Shown piece after piece: positions 28,905-41,953 of a DNA stretch of 64,000 nucleotides. Within the stretch, counting starts at the first letter, position 1; each line of letters begins with the position of its first letter. The stretch is taken from positions 16,001 to 80,000 of the forward strand of contig NC_087385.1 in NCBI RefSeq assembly GCF_963675165.1, read 5' to 3'. The notes beneath the pieces are model-generated. The model saw nothing but the letters and a program-made list of their open reading frames with translations, searched no databases and had not been told where the DNA came from. The stretch is from Halichondria panicea. Its lineage: Eukaryota > Porifera > Demospongiae > Suberitida > Halichondriidae. A program made the position numbers and the translations under genes.

Positions 28905-30266
28905 ATGCTCCAACCATCAGACACACTCACCACACATCGACCCACCACTGTCCAGCAACCACAAGGTATTATCAGTAGAACAATGTGCTTTTATATACCC
29001 AATATACACGTACACAACCACCCCCCTCCCACACACACTGACCACCCAGGCCCTGCCCCAGCCAACCAGCCTGGAGCTCCTAGTGTCCCCCCCAGGTCCT
29101 CTCCTCCTATCAAGAGGCTAGTAACAAAGCGTGAGCTGGTGTTTGTGTTCATAGCGTGTAGCCTGGCGGCTGGGCTCTTGCGTACCAGGGACACGGCTGC
29201 TATCAGGATGGTATGGAGGGAGGCGATCGACCCAGCACTGTACGATAATGGACGCTTCCCTCAGGAGGATGAGAAACTATCACCACCCATTGTCACTGAT
29301 CTAGACAGTGATGGACTTATAGGTAGAAGAAATATAATATGAATACTTGAACTTGTGTGTTGATGGATTTGTGTTTTCCCCTATAGATATGGTGGTACTA
29401 ACGTATGATCACAAGGTCAAAGTTCACAGCTTCCCTGCGGACAAAATGAGAGTACCAGGAGACAAGAAATCATCTCTAAAAATTATTGAGAAAGTGAGCA
29501 ACTGAAATTCATATTATTGCATTGAGATGAACCTGCTAGTTTTCTGCTGATGTTTTCGAGCTGTCTGAGGGTAGCCGACCGGTTTCCATGGCAACTGGAT
29601 ACCTACAGTCGTACCAGAGCATGTTACAAGTACGACATCAGGTGATCTCTGTACTCACATCTGATTGGACAGTGCTCTGCTTTGACCACGAGCTGAAGCT
29701 ACTATGGAAGAACAAACTGACAGACAAGAATGACATTTCAGTGAGGTATATACAAGCTGTCTGTTATTTCTTCATATTATTTGTTTTTCTCTCTAGCGAG
29801 GCTGCCATGTTGGTGGTGCCAGTGGGTATACAGCAAGGTGATGGGGGTGTGGTCATCGTGGGGGGTAGGGAGGTGACCTCTCACCAGGGGGCACAGGAGA
29901 GTGTCAAGAGGTGACCTTTGGAATAGCCATGTGTGAGTGTGTGAGTGTATGTAGGATGAGGAGAGGTGGTCTGCCTGAGAATGAGGAGGACTTGCTGTCA
30001 TCACTGGGTAGTTATTGTGTGACTGCATTGGAGGGACGCACTGGCGAGGAGAGGTGGGCACACTCTCCATCACTGTCTGACATTGTACCAGCATACTCCC
30101 CTGTGAGTCACTACCACACACGCTTGTTGAGTACATGTATAATTATTGTGCTAGCATTCACTTTCATAGACTATTGTGTACACTGATATCGTGCCTTCAA
30201 ATCTATCCATTTTCCACTCACTCACACACACACCCATCCACCCACCCACACACACACACACACATA

Positions 30267-30313
<47 letters not shown>

Positions 30314-33300
30314 ACAGAGCTCCAGTTTTCAGCACTTGAAGCTAATTCTCCACAAAAGGTTTCGTCGTGATGGAGAGGTCTCCTGGCATCAGTTCAGCAC
30401 AGCTCTCAGGGACACTCTGGTGAGCCCTCGTTAGTAGGGAATCCCCCTAGTTAATCACACCATCATTAATGGGAATCCCATTGTTAACCACACCCCCTTC
30501 CTGTAGCCTCATAGTTGGAGGGACAGCTCTGACACACGGTTCACACTTGCCCATTTCAAGAAGGATAGAAAGAACGACAACCAGCATGTCACAGAGCACA
30601 TCTCCTCAGGTGGGGTAGTTAGTTCTGTTCCACCTCTACAGTATAAGCTATTGAGTACACAGGTTACATTGCCATACATGTACTGTTGAAGGACCTATAG
30701 CGTTTAATAGAACATCTTTGAATGGCTTTACTTCCATTCGTCCAGTAACGTATTTTTTGGTGGGCGAACGGAAAATGGCCCTTCAAAGAACACTAGGTGT
30801 ATATGCAATGATCTCTCTGCCTATAGTTCGTGACATGACAGTGGACCATGTTGCTGGGTTGGCATTTGGTGGTCAACGCCCCCACTCCTCGGAGGAACAT
30901 GTCCAGGGACCCAACGCCCTCATACTGCACTCCATGAAGGTCAGTCCTGACCACAACATTGCTACTTATAATGTATACGTTCTTGGTAAGCCCTTACCCA
31001 ATATTGGCCAATAGGAAAAATGTTTTATTTTGTATATACTGTGTCTTTGTTAGTATAAATGTACGTTAATTTTACTTTGAATTTGTAATAAAAGATTTGA
31101 CTGTATCCCCACAGGGCCTCCATGTGTTCCACTTGTTCTTTGGTCGCCCGCTGGTCAGTCTCCCTCTCTCTCCCTATCATTCTGCCCACGCTGATATTGA
31201 CGCTGATGGTAGTATTGATCATGTTCACTCTGTGGTTAACCCTGGGGAGGCGGGGCCTGGTCAAGAGGAGGAGGGGCCTGACTGTTATGGCACGGCTACC
31301 TCTATGGCTGCAGCAACCAGCGCTAAGGTACGTACAGTAGTGTAGTGTATGGTCAGTTCGATTGCAAGGCCGTAACTAGTTTAAAACGTCCAATTTTGTA
31401 ATTTAAATGTACATTCTGTAGCTCAAGAAAAGCATATCAGCTTTTGTGTTTAGATCCGAGTCAAACCCAAATTGATAATTTATAATTATAGCCTTGAGTT
31501 TTGTCAACTGATAAAGTTATCTATGGAGTACTTTTAGCTTCAGTTTTGGTTTTGAAAATCCGACCTACTCAACTCATTATGGCTGATCACTCTCTCAACA
31601 GGTTCTGTTCCACCACTCCATTTGCAAGGCCACCCACTGGACAGAGAGCTTCATAGCCACTGACCGTGAGTGTGTGGGTGTGAGGTGTGTGAGGTGTGAG
31701 GTGTGTAATTGTGCCCCTTGGTATACAGATTGGTTCCCTGCTCTGAACCAGGTTGGTCGTAAGAGAGTAGATCATGACATCACTGAGCCACTCGCCCCCG
31801 TCCTAGTAGAGAGGTGAGTATACAGGTATTATTGTGCTCCGAAATGTACGGCCTTTTATTTGGTACGTACATTTGGTTGTAGTAATACTCAATATTGTTG
31901 AATACTGCATGTTCTGTACTCATACATGTGTTAGCAATAATCCCTCCCTCCCTCCAGTGTGTACCACAGTGCCCCCCTCAAGCTCCACCTAGGAGGAGGT
32001 GGTTGGAACGTGGGGAACATACTCAATAGTTACGTGGGCGCTCCGAGGACCCCTCCCAGCCTCACAACCCTCACACACACACAACGGGGGCGGATGTACG
32101 ACAGTGTATTTGTGTTGAGCAGTGGGCGGGTGACTAGCATCGGCCCTCAGGGAGAGTTCAACTGGCAGGTACGTTGTCATGGATACTGAAATTTCACATT
32201 AGAGCTTCTAAATGTTTTAAGTTATAGCTGATAAGTTATACATGTACCAGGAGTACATTAAGGTAGTGTACTCTGGTTATACAGAAGAAGTCTGTACTAC
32301 GTGTGTAACAATACCCTCTCTCCCCTTTCCTTGCAGACGGACATCTTATCAGACTGGGACCGTGCCTCTGAGGTGATGTACGATCCCTCTCATCCTGTAT
32401 GGCAGAATGATCCCTATCATGTGGCCTTCCTGCACGGAGCGTTCACACCCTCGGCCACACCCCTTTCACTGCAGGCATACGGCAAGAAGGTGAGTGAGTA
32501 GGCGGAGGGTACTGGTGTGCGCTGTACTTCCTTAAAATTTCAAAATGGTGTAATAATAAGTGGAAAAAGTTGAGGCCAACCAGTCAGCTAGTTGCTGCAG
32601 GTATGTTACTTAGAATCACTTAGAATCTGATTTTCTAAAAAATCGACGAGGCTAGCTGTGTCCCCATGTTCTGTTACACAGTGCACCCCCCCCCCCCCCA
32701 GGACCACCTCCTAGTGATTGGCTGGGATGTGCTGAACCTCATGTCCACAGACGATGGTGACCTCCTCAGCTCTCACAAGTTTGACTGTCAATCAGTGTCC
32801 CCTCCGGTCGTGGCTGACTTCACTGGGGACGGTTGGAACGACTTCATCATCACCTGCCCTAAAGGGTGAGGCTATTAATAATTAGCATTGCCCAAAAAAG
32901 AACAGGTTGTTTTCGTACAGTAGCCATAATCTCTCATTTTTGGGAAAAGACCATGCTATATTTTGTCAAAACCAGGCCCAAAATATAGTTTTATTACGCA
33001 CCATCTGAAAGGCCTTTCTAAGCAATCATAAATTTGAACCATCGGAGTTAGATTTTCTGAAGGAGCGCTTTCAGATTGCATTTTAAAACAGGCTTTAATT
33101 TCTCACCATGGGCTATATCAGGAGTGCCTGACCATAGTTATAGCCGGTGTAAATGTTCGTAGTTTCGCATGTACAGTGAACATTTATACTCATGAATTTA
33201 CTATTGGCGTGCATGCATGCTGCAAAACGTTTCAGTCCATGAAAATTAAACCTGCGAAATCTTTTTTAATAGTCTTTCTGCGAAACTTTATACCCTTAAA

Positions 33301-33482
33301 ATATGCAATGTTATTATCTCCATGGTTACAGGTACTTTGGGTTCAGTATCAGTCGTCAGTCTGGCCTGTGGCACTCCACCATTGTGAGCATGTTTGTGGG
33401 TGTGGTCATCGTCATCGTGGCCGTCTACACAAGACAGAGAACTATTTCATTAGTCCCTGTCATGAAAACAGCACAGGATTGA
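28905..33482 (+). CDS. FG-GAP-repeat membrane protein related to plant NERD1
   Basis: Multi-exon gene whose conceptual product starts with a Pro-rich cytosolic tail, an N-terminal membrane helix (ELVFVFIACSLAAGLL), then a long luminal/extracellular beta-propeller-like region. That region has FG-GAP/VCBS calcium-loop motifs: PPIVTDLDSDGLIDMVVLTY, HADIDADGSIDHVHSVV and PPVVADFTGDGWNDFIITC. Other matches to the family are RPVSMATGYLQSY, WTVLCFDHELKLLWKNKL, VIVGGREV and ALEGRTGEERW. A second TM helix (VSMFVGVVIVIVAVY) sits near the C-terminus, preceded by YFGFSISRQSGLWHST. The layout and several motifs match the plant FG-GAP protein NERD1 (At3g51050), recalled from memory. Animal function is not established. 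One exon begins after a very C-rich tract (15 C's before AG at 32700). MITE-like repeats lie in later introns. Confidence 0.8.
30225..30312. repeat. CA microsatellite
   Basis: Interrupted (CA)n with tccacc/tacacc breaks in an intron of the FG-GAP gene. Its end provides the tract before the acceptor CTGACAG at about 30318. Confidence 0.9.
33140..33312. mobile_element. MITE-like element (gtaaatgttc/gcatgcatgctgcaaaa family)
   Basis: Holds gtgtaaatgttcgtagtttc, gcatgcatgctgcaaaacgt and gcgaaactttatacccttaa in the same order as the elements in the lysozyme introns (42240-42460, 47410-47610). The ends are loosely inverted. Confidence 0.55.
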
Positions 33483-33814
33483 TTATTATTACCACAAGCA
33501 CGCGATGGTTTGTCGATTATTAGAGTTTATACTATAAATATTAAATGTTGATGATCTGCAAGAATTTTTTGTGATTATAAATGTGTACCAAGTCAAAAAA
33601 GTTATATAGGCCAAATGGTACCGCCCACTTGTTATCAGTTGGCCTGCCAGTATTGCTCAATGATAGAGGGCGGCTATAATTAGTTGGTGGGCGTGGCTCA
33701 TCTATGCGCATGCGTAATTTTGAAAGTTTGATGACCAACTTTGATAAAGAAATACTAGCTATCAAATTAAGTTAGAGATTTCTGAGGTTTTTGCTGCAAA
33801 TAAAAGCTTAAAGA
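33483..33814. promoter_or_regulatory. Intergenic region, promoter of TPX2
   Basis: 332 bp upstream of the TPX2 ATG. Contains atgcgcatgcgtaat near 33703-33717, a nearly complete NRF1-type palindrome, and ggtgggcgtggct (GC/CACCC-box-like) just before it. The role is inferred from position. Confidence 0.45.
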
Positions 33815-36800
33815 ATGGACCCAGTGTGTAACCAAGTCGACTATGAGAGCATTGATGCCCCAAAACACTTCGTGGACTTTCATAACCTGTCCAATTTTGA
33901 AGACGACCAAGCAGACAAATGGTTTGGTACGTGTACATGTTTGTACATGTGTGTGTCACTAGCTAGCTCTCACCACTGCTATCCTACTAGTCTTTATTAT
34001 CCCCCTCCAGACAATCACACAGAGGATGTGTTTGAAGATGCCTTCCTACCTCACTTGGAGACTCCTAACCTCAAGACTAGCATGGTGATCAAGACAGAGC
34101 CGGTATCGACCACTATGTCCACAGTGAAGGTTGAGGGGGGAACTCTAAACAGCCAGCTACGTGACGAGCTTCAGCAAGTAGAGAGACAAGATGAACCCAA
34201 GGATAGAGAGACGTTCTTGATATCCAAGACACCAACTAAAAAGCTTACACTAGGAGCTTACTCCCCTAGACCCCAGCCAATCCCCCCAGTCAAGAAACAC
34301 GTAGCCCCCCCACCCACAATAAACCCTGGGCCTGTAACTGTGAAGAAAGAAGTTGGATCTCCTGAGTTGACTAAGAGTAGCAGCAGTAGTATTAAGGGGT
34401 CACCATTGAAGGCTGGCGGTGTTAAGAAGGATGTCCCCATCATCAAGCAGGCCAGCTTCAAACCCCAAGCCAAGTATGTACATACCTTGTATCATGTACA
34501 GTTAGCCGTGGGTCGTTTGTAGAAGGCTTGCAGCTTACAATACTGTTCTGTGTGTTCCATCACAGTATTTTAGCTGTATTTAGAATGATATCAACACAGT
34601 AACCCTTCCCTGGTACAGATCTCAACGTGCTGCTGCCTTGAAGGCAGTCTCATCCATCCACTCCCTCCTCTCCCCCGCCCCCAGGGTCAAGAGGCCCACC
34701 CCACCACGCAAGACCACACCCAGGACCACACCCAAGACTGCGGAGAAGGATCCTAGCACATCAGAGTCTGTCAAGTAATTCCTATACTCATGTACTCATG
34801 TATTGTCTGCGTTTGAATTGAGTACTTACTGATGTATTTCCCTACAGGGATAAGAAGCCACCATCTGCCAAAAAACCCTCCTCTGCCAAGAAGACACACG
34901 AGCAGTTACAGATGGACGAGGTGAAGAGACTCCAGAATCAAACCAGACAGAGGCTGAAGGCATCAAGGAGATCGTTTGCCAGACTCTCCAAGACCAGTGG
35001 ACCTGTCCAAGTGAAGGGAAAGCTGCCCACCACTGAGACTGTGGAGTTCCACTTCCATCAGACCTCCAGAGAGAAGAAAGGTTAGTCTACTTGGTTGGGA
35101 GCGCAGATAATTAATTATGTATTTTTTTTATCCCTTTGACAGTTTTAATTATTGTGTTCTGGTCATTTATGATTTCCTACTCCTGTAGGTATGGTTGTCA
35201 GGGGCGACGAGGCAGGGGGTGTGGCTTCACAGCAATTTGTCAACTCACTGCGCTCCTCGCGAAGTGCTGACAACTTCAACCCCAACATGGTGAGCATTCT
35301 CTTTTATTTTTGTGACAATATTTTGACTTTTCTTTCTAATTACTCTCTCTCTCAGGCACAGTCTTCTAGCACTCGACTTCCTACGCCACCTGCGGGTACA
35401 AAGGTCAAGCCATTTAAATTCCACCTTGATCAACGCAAGCTAGGACACAGGTCCACGGACCCACAACCCAGCAGTGATGGACCCATTGTACCCGCAGCTG
35501 AGTTCATGCTCAAGTACCAGAAGGCCACACCCCCTAGATTCCGCCGTACCCTCAAGCGCCCCCTAGTACAGGATAGCTTCCATCCTACCCTCACTGTCCC
35601 ACGCACTCCCAACCTCTCCACCAAGACAAGAACACGCCCGGTCACAGCTAAGAGCTCAGCAGAACTCGAGGAAGAGGAACTACAGGAAAGGAAACAGTGA
35701 GTCTGTCTGTCTCCTATCTCCCTCTATACATGAGGACATCACTTTACACACTGTACTTGTATGTCATGTCTAGGCTCTAAGGTTTAGTGAGGATAGGATG
35801 TTTCAATCTAGGACAGCTAATGTTTTGTGTTGAAGCTTGGTAAACAGCTTTGGGGGGGGGGGGGGTACATTCAGTGTCAATCTTGAAGGCTGCTTTTCAA
35901 TCATAATTATGTTGCCTTGATCATTCACTGTACATGTACTATTATTCTATTGTTTTATTGGAATTATTCTGACTCTCTTTCTCAGGTATGAGTTCAAGGC
36001 CAACCCGATCAATGCCGCTGTGTTTGACATGGGTGGGTTGATGGGTGTCCCCCGCCAGGTCCCCAGACAATCCCTCATGCCACCTGCCACTCCTGAACTG
36101 GCCACTAAGAAGAGATGCCTCGAGCGTAAAGAGAGAGAGGACACAGGAGATGTCAGTGCAGTGGCCTTCATTGCCAACCCTATGCCAGACTTCTCCAAAG
36201 TCACAGTGAGTATAGTCTGGAGCTACACAGCTTGTTAGTGTGTACAATGCTACCTATTGTACATGTTCTGTTAAAATATAGTCAGTGTACCAAAGTCAGC
36301 CTAACTTCTCAATAGCTTGTAGTATGCTTCATAATGCACCTATGAACTTGGTTGTATGAGCAACATCCTTACAATCACCTCTTACAATGTACCAGGGTCT
36401 GCCTCCTAAGAAGGAACTGCCTGTGACAAACCCTGAGTCTCCCGCTATCACTTTAAAGAGACGTCGTCTCCATGACGATGAGGAGGGGGACGGAAACGAC
36501 GAGACAAAGAAGCCGCGTACTGAAGAGACTGGTTTTCAGTTCAAAGCTAAACCTGTACCTGACTTCAGTCATTCATTCAAGCCCCAGCACGAGGACAGTG
36601 TGCCCACACAGACCGAGCCATTCAGCTTTGAGGAGAGGGACAAGGACAAACCAACCAGAGAGAGCTTTGTGGAAATGATCCTCAGAAAGTCTAGGGTCAG
36701 TCATAAGTGTACAGTATCTCATACTGATAGACATTTAACTTGGGAACTTGATTGCCATTTTCTTGAAATACTTAGCTCTGTACTAACTGTTATAACTGTA

Positions 36801-37519
36801 TACTACTACATGTTAACTGTATTCACCCGGTGCAGCCCACCCCATTCAAGGCTCAGGTCCTCCCAGACTTCAGTGGTGGTCCCACAGTGCCAGCTAAGAA
36901 GGAGATCCTCCCCACTAGGCCCCAACCCTTCCACCTCCAGTCAGTAGTCAGGGCCAATAAACATGCCTCAGACTGGCAAGAGAAGGTGTGTGTGTGTCAC
37001 TGTGTATGAATGGTGGGTTTGTATGTGTAGCTTTGTTCAGTTGTTACATAATATAAAATGTTGAATATGTTAAACTGTGTAAAATTAATCACTGCCCCCC
37101 CCCCACACACACCACACCCCCAACAGCTTGACAGAGAGGAGAGTGAAGCACGAGCAGCCACGGTGTTCAAAGCATCTGAGGCCACCGTACTTTACGAGAT
37201 ACCGTTCATGCCTCACCAGTCTGACAAGCCAGTCACAAACCCTGATGAGTTCACTCTTAACACTGAAGTTCGTAGCACACAGAGAGCAGCCTTCGACGAG
37301 AATCTACAGAAAGAGACGAAAAGAAAGGAAGAGGATAACTTGATTAGAAGGGCCCTCCACGAAATTCAAGAAAAGAAGGAGTTGAGTGATTACCGGAAGT
37401 CCCTGGTGCACAAGGCCCAGCCCATCAAGCAGTACTCCATGGTCAAGGTGACTCACAGTGACAAGCTGCCCACCAAGCCCATCTCACCTATCTTCCAACT
37501 AGACAAGAGAGTTAGATAG
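33815..37519 (+). CDS. TPX2: TPX2, spindle assembly factor
   Basis: TPX2 binds and activates Aurora A, nucleates microtubules downstream of Ran-GTP and targets kinesin-5 to the spindle. The first exon (MDPVCNQVDYESIDAPKHFV, DFHNLSNFEDDQADKWF) matches the Aurora-A-binding N-terminus, with two aromatic blocks and WF. Middle exons are basic and Ser/Pro-rich (KRPTPPRKTTPRTTPKTAEK, KKPPSAKKPSSAKK). The conserved TPX2 repeats then follow: ETVEFHFHQTSREKK, VKPFKFHLDQRKLG, TRTRPVTAKSSAELEEEELQ then YEFKANPIN, KKELPVTNPESPAITLKRR, PFSFEERDKDKP, FKAQVLPDFSGG. The C-terminal kinesin-5-binding domain ends LVHKAQPIKQYSMVKV and LPTKPISPIFQLDKRVR. About nine exons, spread over 3.7 kb. Confidence 0.92.
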
Positions 37520-37909
37520 TTCATTGCTGACATATTGTTATTATTGCGCTTGTACGTGTACACTGTTTCCTATACTCCACTGTCCATTTGTCATCACTGT
37601 CCTGGTCAAATTTTATATAATAGTCTACTAGTTCATTTGCTACATGTGAATTTTAACATTCAATTGTATGATGTGTGTTGACTCGGGGTAAAGCCGCGGA
37701 TTGGGAATTTTGGAAGAAAAGGAATTCCTGGCAAGAGCTTTGATATGTAAAGGTATGCACACACACACTATGATATACACTAGTATATATTGCAACTGTA
37801 ATAGAAAATGGTAATACCAGGCCACAACCTGCAAACTGATTCTTTCCAAGGTTAATTTCCGCTGGGCACACACACACAGGCTGACTGGCTGACTGCATGT
37901 GTGTCTAGA
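37520..37909. promoter_or_regulatory. Intergenic region between TPX2 and PIG-M
   Basis: About 390 bp, AT-rich with a short CA tract at 37869-37878. The PIG-M ATG is taken at 37910. A 3' UTR and a promoter are inferred; no specific motif. Confidence 0.4.
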
Positions 37910-39998
37910 ATGCTCTCGTGTGTGTCCCTCAGAGCTCTACTATTCATCTCTACTCTAGTACGCGTCCTCCTGATAGCTTATGGGGAATGGCAGGACAGAC
38001 ACTTTACTGTACAGTTCACTGACATTGACTATCATGTATTCAGTGATGCAGCCCTGCACATTACCAGGGGGGAGTCCCCTTATGACAGACCCACCTATCG
38101 CTACACACCTCTGCTAGCACTCATCCTCACACCCAATCACTATCTATTCTTCTCATTCGGCAAATTCCTATTTGTGATTTTTGACCTCCTCACTGGTTGG
38201 CTAATCTACACGCTCCTCAGCTTGAGGCATGTTTCAGAGTCCCTCAAGTTGCTATCGTGTGCCTGTTGGCTGCTCAATCCACTAACAGCCACTGTGTCCA
38301 GTCGCGGGAATGCCGAGTCTCTGCTTTCTTTTCTCGTTTTATCCTGCCTCTACCTGCTTGTTTGTCGTCATACCATCTCAGCAGGCGTACTGTTTGGATT
38401 GGCTGTTCATATGAAGATATTTCCTATCATGTACTCTCTCCCAATGTTCCTGTTTATTGACGAGCACTACACAGTGAAAGTGGGCGGAGTAACTGATGGG
38501 AAGAGGGTGTGGTTAATGGGTCTACTGACTAGAGAGAGGTTAAAGTTCACTGTCGTAAGTGCTGCAACCTTTGCTCTCACTACATTGTTGTGTTTTATGT
38601 GGTGAGTTAATAACATCAACTAATGCATTATTGTCTCGTTTAATACAGAACCTACAACGTGTACTGTATCATATTAACTAGCCCACCTACACACCCACAC
38701 TCACACACACCCACACACACCCACACACCCATACTCACACACACACACCAGGTGTGGGATGGACTTTATTCACGAGGGGTACTTGTATCATATAACGAGA
38801 AGGGACACTCGTCACAACTTCTCAGTGTGGTTCTACATGTTATATTTGATCCAGGACTCGTGGCTCTCCCTGCCAGTGGGGTTACTGGCCTTCATACCTC
38901 AGGCCCTGCTGCTGATAGCATCAGCCCTCTGGCTCTATAGGGACCTCCCGTTCTGTTGCTTTGTGCAGACCTTTGTGTTTGTCACCTTCAACAAAGTGTG
39001 CACCTCTCAGGTCAGTGGACGCAATAGTTGTAATATTGTTTTGCTGTGTGTGCCTCTACCATTACCATTACTTTATGTGTATTTCCTCTGCTACAGTATT
39101 TCTTGTGGTACCTGTGTCTGCTGCCACTGATCGTCCCCTTCTCTCGCCTGAGGCTGTGTAGTGTGGTAGTCATGACAACCATGTGGTTCCTTGGACAGGT
39201 GATCATGACTTGAATACAGCCTCTATGTGTTGTTAGGTAGCAATGTTTGAACCCCTCATAGCTTATATGACAGAGTAGCCTCAATTCCAGGCCGCATCAA
39301 AATTACGTGTTTTAGTGGAATCGAGGCTAATGGCAGAAGAGCAGATGCTACACATATAGACAATGATCATGATTGATTTTTTCTATGGCAGATCTCTTAC
39401 CTATTGTTCTACCCCCCCCCCCCAGGCCCTGTGGTTGGTCCCTGTCTATTACCTATTGTTCTATCCCCCAGGCCCTGTGGTTGGTCCCTGCCTATTACCT
39501 ATTGTTCTACCCCCCCCCCCAGGCCCTGTGGTTGGTCCCTGCCTATTACCTATTGTTCTACCCCCCCCCAGGCCCTGTGGTTGGTCCCTGCCTATTACCT
39601 ATTGTTCTACCCCCCCCCAGGCCCTGTGGTTGGTCCCTGCCTATTACCTATTGTTCTACCCCCCCAGGCCCTGTGGTTGGTCCCTGCCTATTACCTATTG
39701 TTCTACCCCCCCAGGCCCTGTGGTTGGTCCCTGCCTATTACCTATTGTTCTACCCCCCCCAGGCCTTGTGGTTGGTCCCTGCCTATTACCTATTGTTCTA
39801 CCCCCCCAGGCCCTGTGGTTGGTCCCTGCCTATTACCTGGAGTTCCAAGGCTACAACACATTCACTCGGATATGGACTGCTGGCATTGCGTTATTTGTTA
39901 TCAATGTGTTCATTATTGTGAGGATCATCCAACACCACTCGTTTTGTCCCACTCTGAGAAATGGTCATGTCACCAAGTTGTGCTTGAAGACTTCATAA
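37910..39998 (+). CDS. PIGM: GPI mannosyltransferase 1 (PIG-M)
   Basis: ER multi-pass GT-C enzyme that adds the first mannose of the GPI anchor from dolichol-P-mannose. Four exons (37910-38601, 38752-39010, 39097-39198, 39810-39998) sum to 1242 nt, 413 aa; human PIG-M is 423. The DXD motif of the first luminal loop is in FTDIDYHVFSDAA. Other family blocks are GESPYDRPTYRYTPLLALIL, RGNAESLL, GLAVHMKIFPIMYSLP, YLYHITRRDTRHNFSVWFYM and [20 protein letters not shown]. Most of the rest is hydrophobic helices. The last acceptor is present in nine tandem copies, so mis-splicing could insert extra ALWLVPAYYLLFY-type units. The start is ATG 37910, with the sequence entering a membrane helix at once. 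Confidence 0.93.
39408..39839. repeat. Nine-copy array of the last PIG-M acceptor and exon start
   Basis: Nine copies (about 47-51 bp) of ctattgttctac, a poly-C run of variable length, ag, and gccctgtggttggtccctg. The last (AG at 39808-39809) runs on into the true exon. The ORFs across the block are repetitive shadows of exon 4. Confidence 0.95.
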
Positions 39999-40311
39999 TA
40001 ATGTTTATTAAATCAATGTTGAACCCAATACTTTACATAACTGTGTGTATACATAAGACCTGCTATAATGACCATGCAGGGAAATACATACATCCTTATA
40101 TACACATAGTGTGCCGATAACAGACATAGCATGAGAAAACTAACTGCAGACAATTATTAATATTTTTATGTCCCAAAATAACAAACGGACATGTGATAAT
40201 AAATACCATTACAGTTTCATTTTTCAAACAATAAAAATAAACAGTTTCCACGATTAGAATAAAAGGCCTATAGCTATAGAATAGTTTATCTCATTCGCAC
40301 TTGATTGAGCC

Positions 40312-41606
40312 ATGGCGACTCTCCTAGCTATAGTGTTTGCAGCATTGGTTATTAATGTGGCTCTGGCAGTGGACAACACTGTGTACCATATCAAACCAAC
40401 GTTAGCTAGTCCTCCACACCTTCAGTGCAAAACTCTGGACGTTATTGCAAGATATCCAAATCTTTTATTTGGCTATTGGAAAAGAAATGTGAGCTTGATT
40501 TTCTTGCCTGGAGCTCACAAGTTATCGGAAAAGATAACAGCCACAGACTTATACAATCTGGACTTGAAGCTGAAGGTGTTAAGTGGTCGAGTGGACATTA
40601 ACTGTGAGAATGGAGCCTACATTAGCTTATCCGGCTCTGGAAGGGTTTCGTTTGAGGGACTTCATTTTTCCAACTGTGGGGGATGGGATAATGGACCGTA
40701 TGTACCTATGAGAAACCCTGGGGTATATATTTTTTTATTGGAGTTGTCACGGTTTCAAGCTGTAGCTTTCGAGGCACAAAAGAGGATTATACATTTGAGT
40801 CGAAATCTAGTGAAACACTTCTTTTCAACTCAACTTTTACAAATTCGGTCAAAGTTTATTCTAGATCTTTTAACTTTAACGAGAAGCGAGAAGGCAACCT
40901 CACCATCAGTAACTGCATGTTTCAAAAAGACTATTCCAGTCAAGGAGGAGCTCTGTATATCAAAAACTTGTTAAGAGCAAATATAACAAACTCTGTCTTT
41001 AGAAGCAGTGTGGCAAACACAGGCAGTGTGTACATACAAGACAGTGGAGTTTCCTTCAGCAATGTCATTTTTCAAAACAACTCGGCATTTTACTGTGCAG
41101 CAGTTTATATGGAGAGAAGTGATGTCAACATCACTACAACGTTACTTAGTGATAATATGGCCCATCGTCATGCTGTTCTCTGTGTTGCCTATAGCAACCT
41201 CAGGATGGGTAATGTATCCATCACTCACAATGTTGCAAAGTTGAATGGAACTGGTGGTATATTTGCAGCCCGCAGCACTGAATGGAACTGGTGGTATATT
41301 TGCAGCCCGCAGCACTGAATGGAACTGGTGGTATATTTGCAGCCCGCAGCACTGTCCTGCTCAACCGAGTGGTATTCAGAAAACAGGGGATTCTACGGTG
41401 GAGCATTGTATCTGTCCAGAAGCATATTACAAGCGGATAGGACCGTGTTCAGAGGTAATCGAGCTGCCTTGTTTGGTGGAGCGGTGTATGCTGAAGCAAG
41501 TGAGGCAGTATTTCAAAACTCCTTGTTCCGAAATAACAGCGATTCCTTGGGCAAAGAAGCCATTGCCTCTGTGAAGAGCAGCATCACTGGTGTGGGGTCG
41601 ACCTAG
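40312..41606 (+). pseudogene. Secreted beta-helix protein with PMP-like repeats, frame-broken, copy A
   Basis: The N-terminus MATLLAIVFAALVINVALAV is a signal peptide. Downstream, in three frames, are FEGLHFSNCGG, NSTFTNSVKV, SQGGALYIKN, VIFQNNSAFYCAAVY, FYGGALYLS, VFRGNRAALFGGAVY and LFRNNSDSLG. The alternation of GGAL and FxxN is the hallmark of Chlamydia polymorphic membrane protein repeats, a right-handed parallel beta-helix. The frame breaks near 40725, around 40970, and at a 37-bp unit present three times (41244-41354) that brings in a TGA. A remote possibility is a functional spliced gene, but no introns fit. The ligand and role of such animal proteins are unknown; surface display or adhesion is a guess. 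Confidence 0.65.
41244..41354. repeat. 37-bp triplication inside the beta-helix gene
   Basis: The unit gaatggaactggtggtatat + ttgcagcccgcagcact occurs three times here and twice in unit B (46026-46099). As 37 is not a multiple of three, copy number changes the reading frame. Confidence 0.92.
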
Positions 41607-41953
41607 CCAGCACCTGTATATAAAGTAAGGGACAGTAATGTAGAGGTGTGAACGATTGAAACAGTATTATAAGGACTAATACACCATTTATAGAGTACTA
41701 GCAGTATAGCATAGAGATCTACCGGTAGTTTATAGCTATTACAATTGTATTATGCTGTTGCACCATAGATTGACAATCTATGTTGCACACACTATAGCCT
41801 CCTTCAGTGCGGCCTGAAATCGAGGCTAACACTGCGCATGCTCAAGCCACAAAGGGGTGAGTCTGCCAGGCCCTGCAATAAAGGTGGGTTTCCTTTTTGT
41901 GACTTATGGTATATTAGCCAGGACACTAGCTCTTGATCAAGCTCTATAGAACC

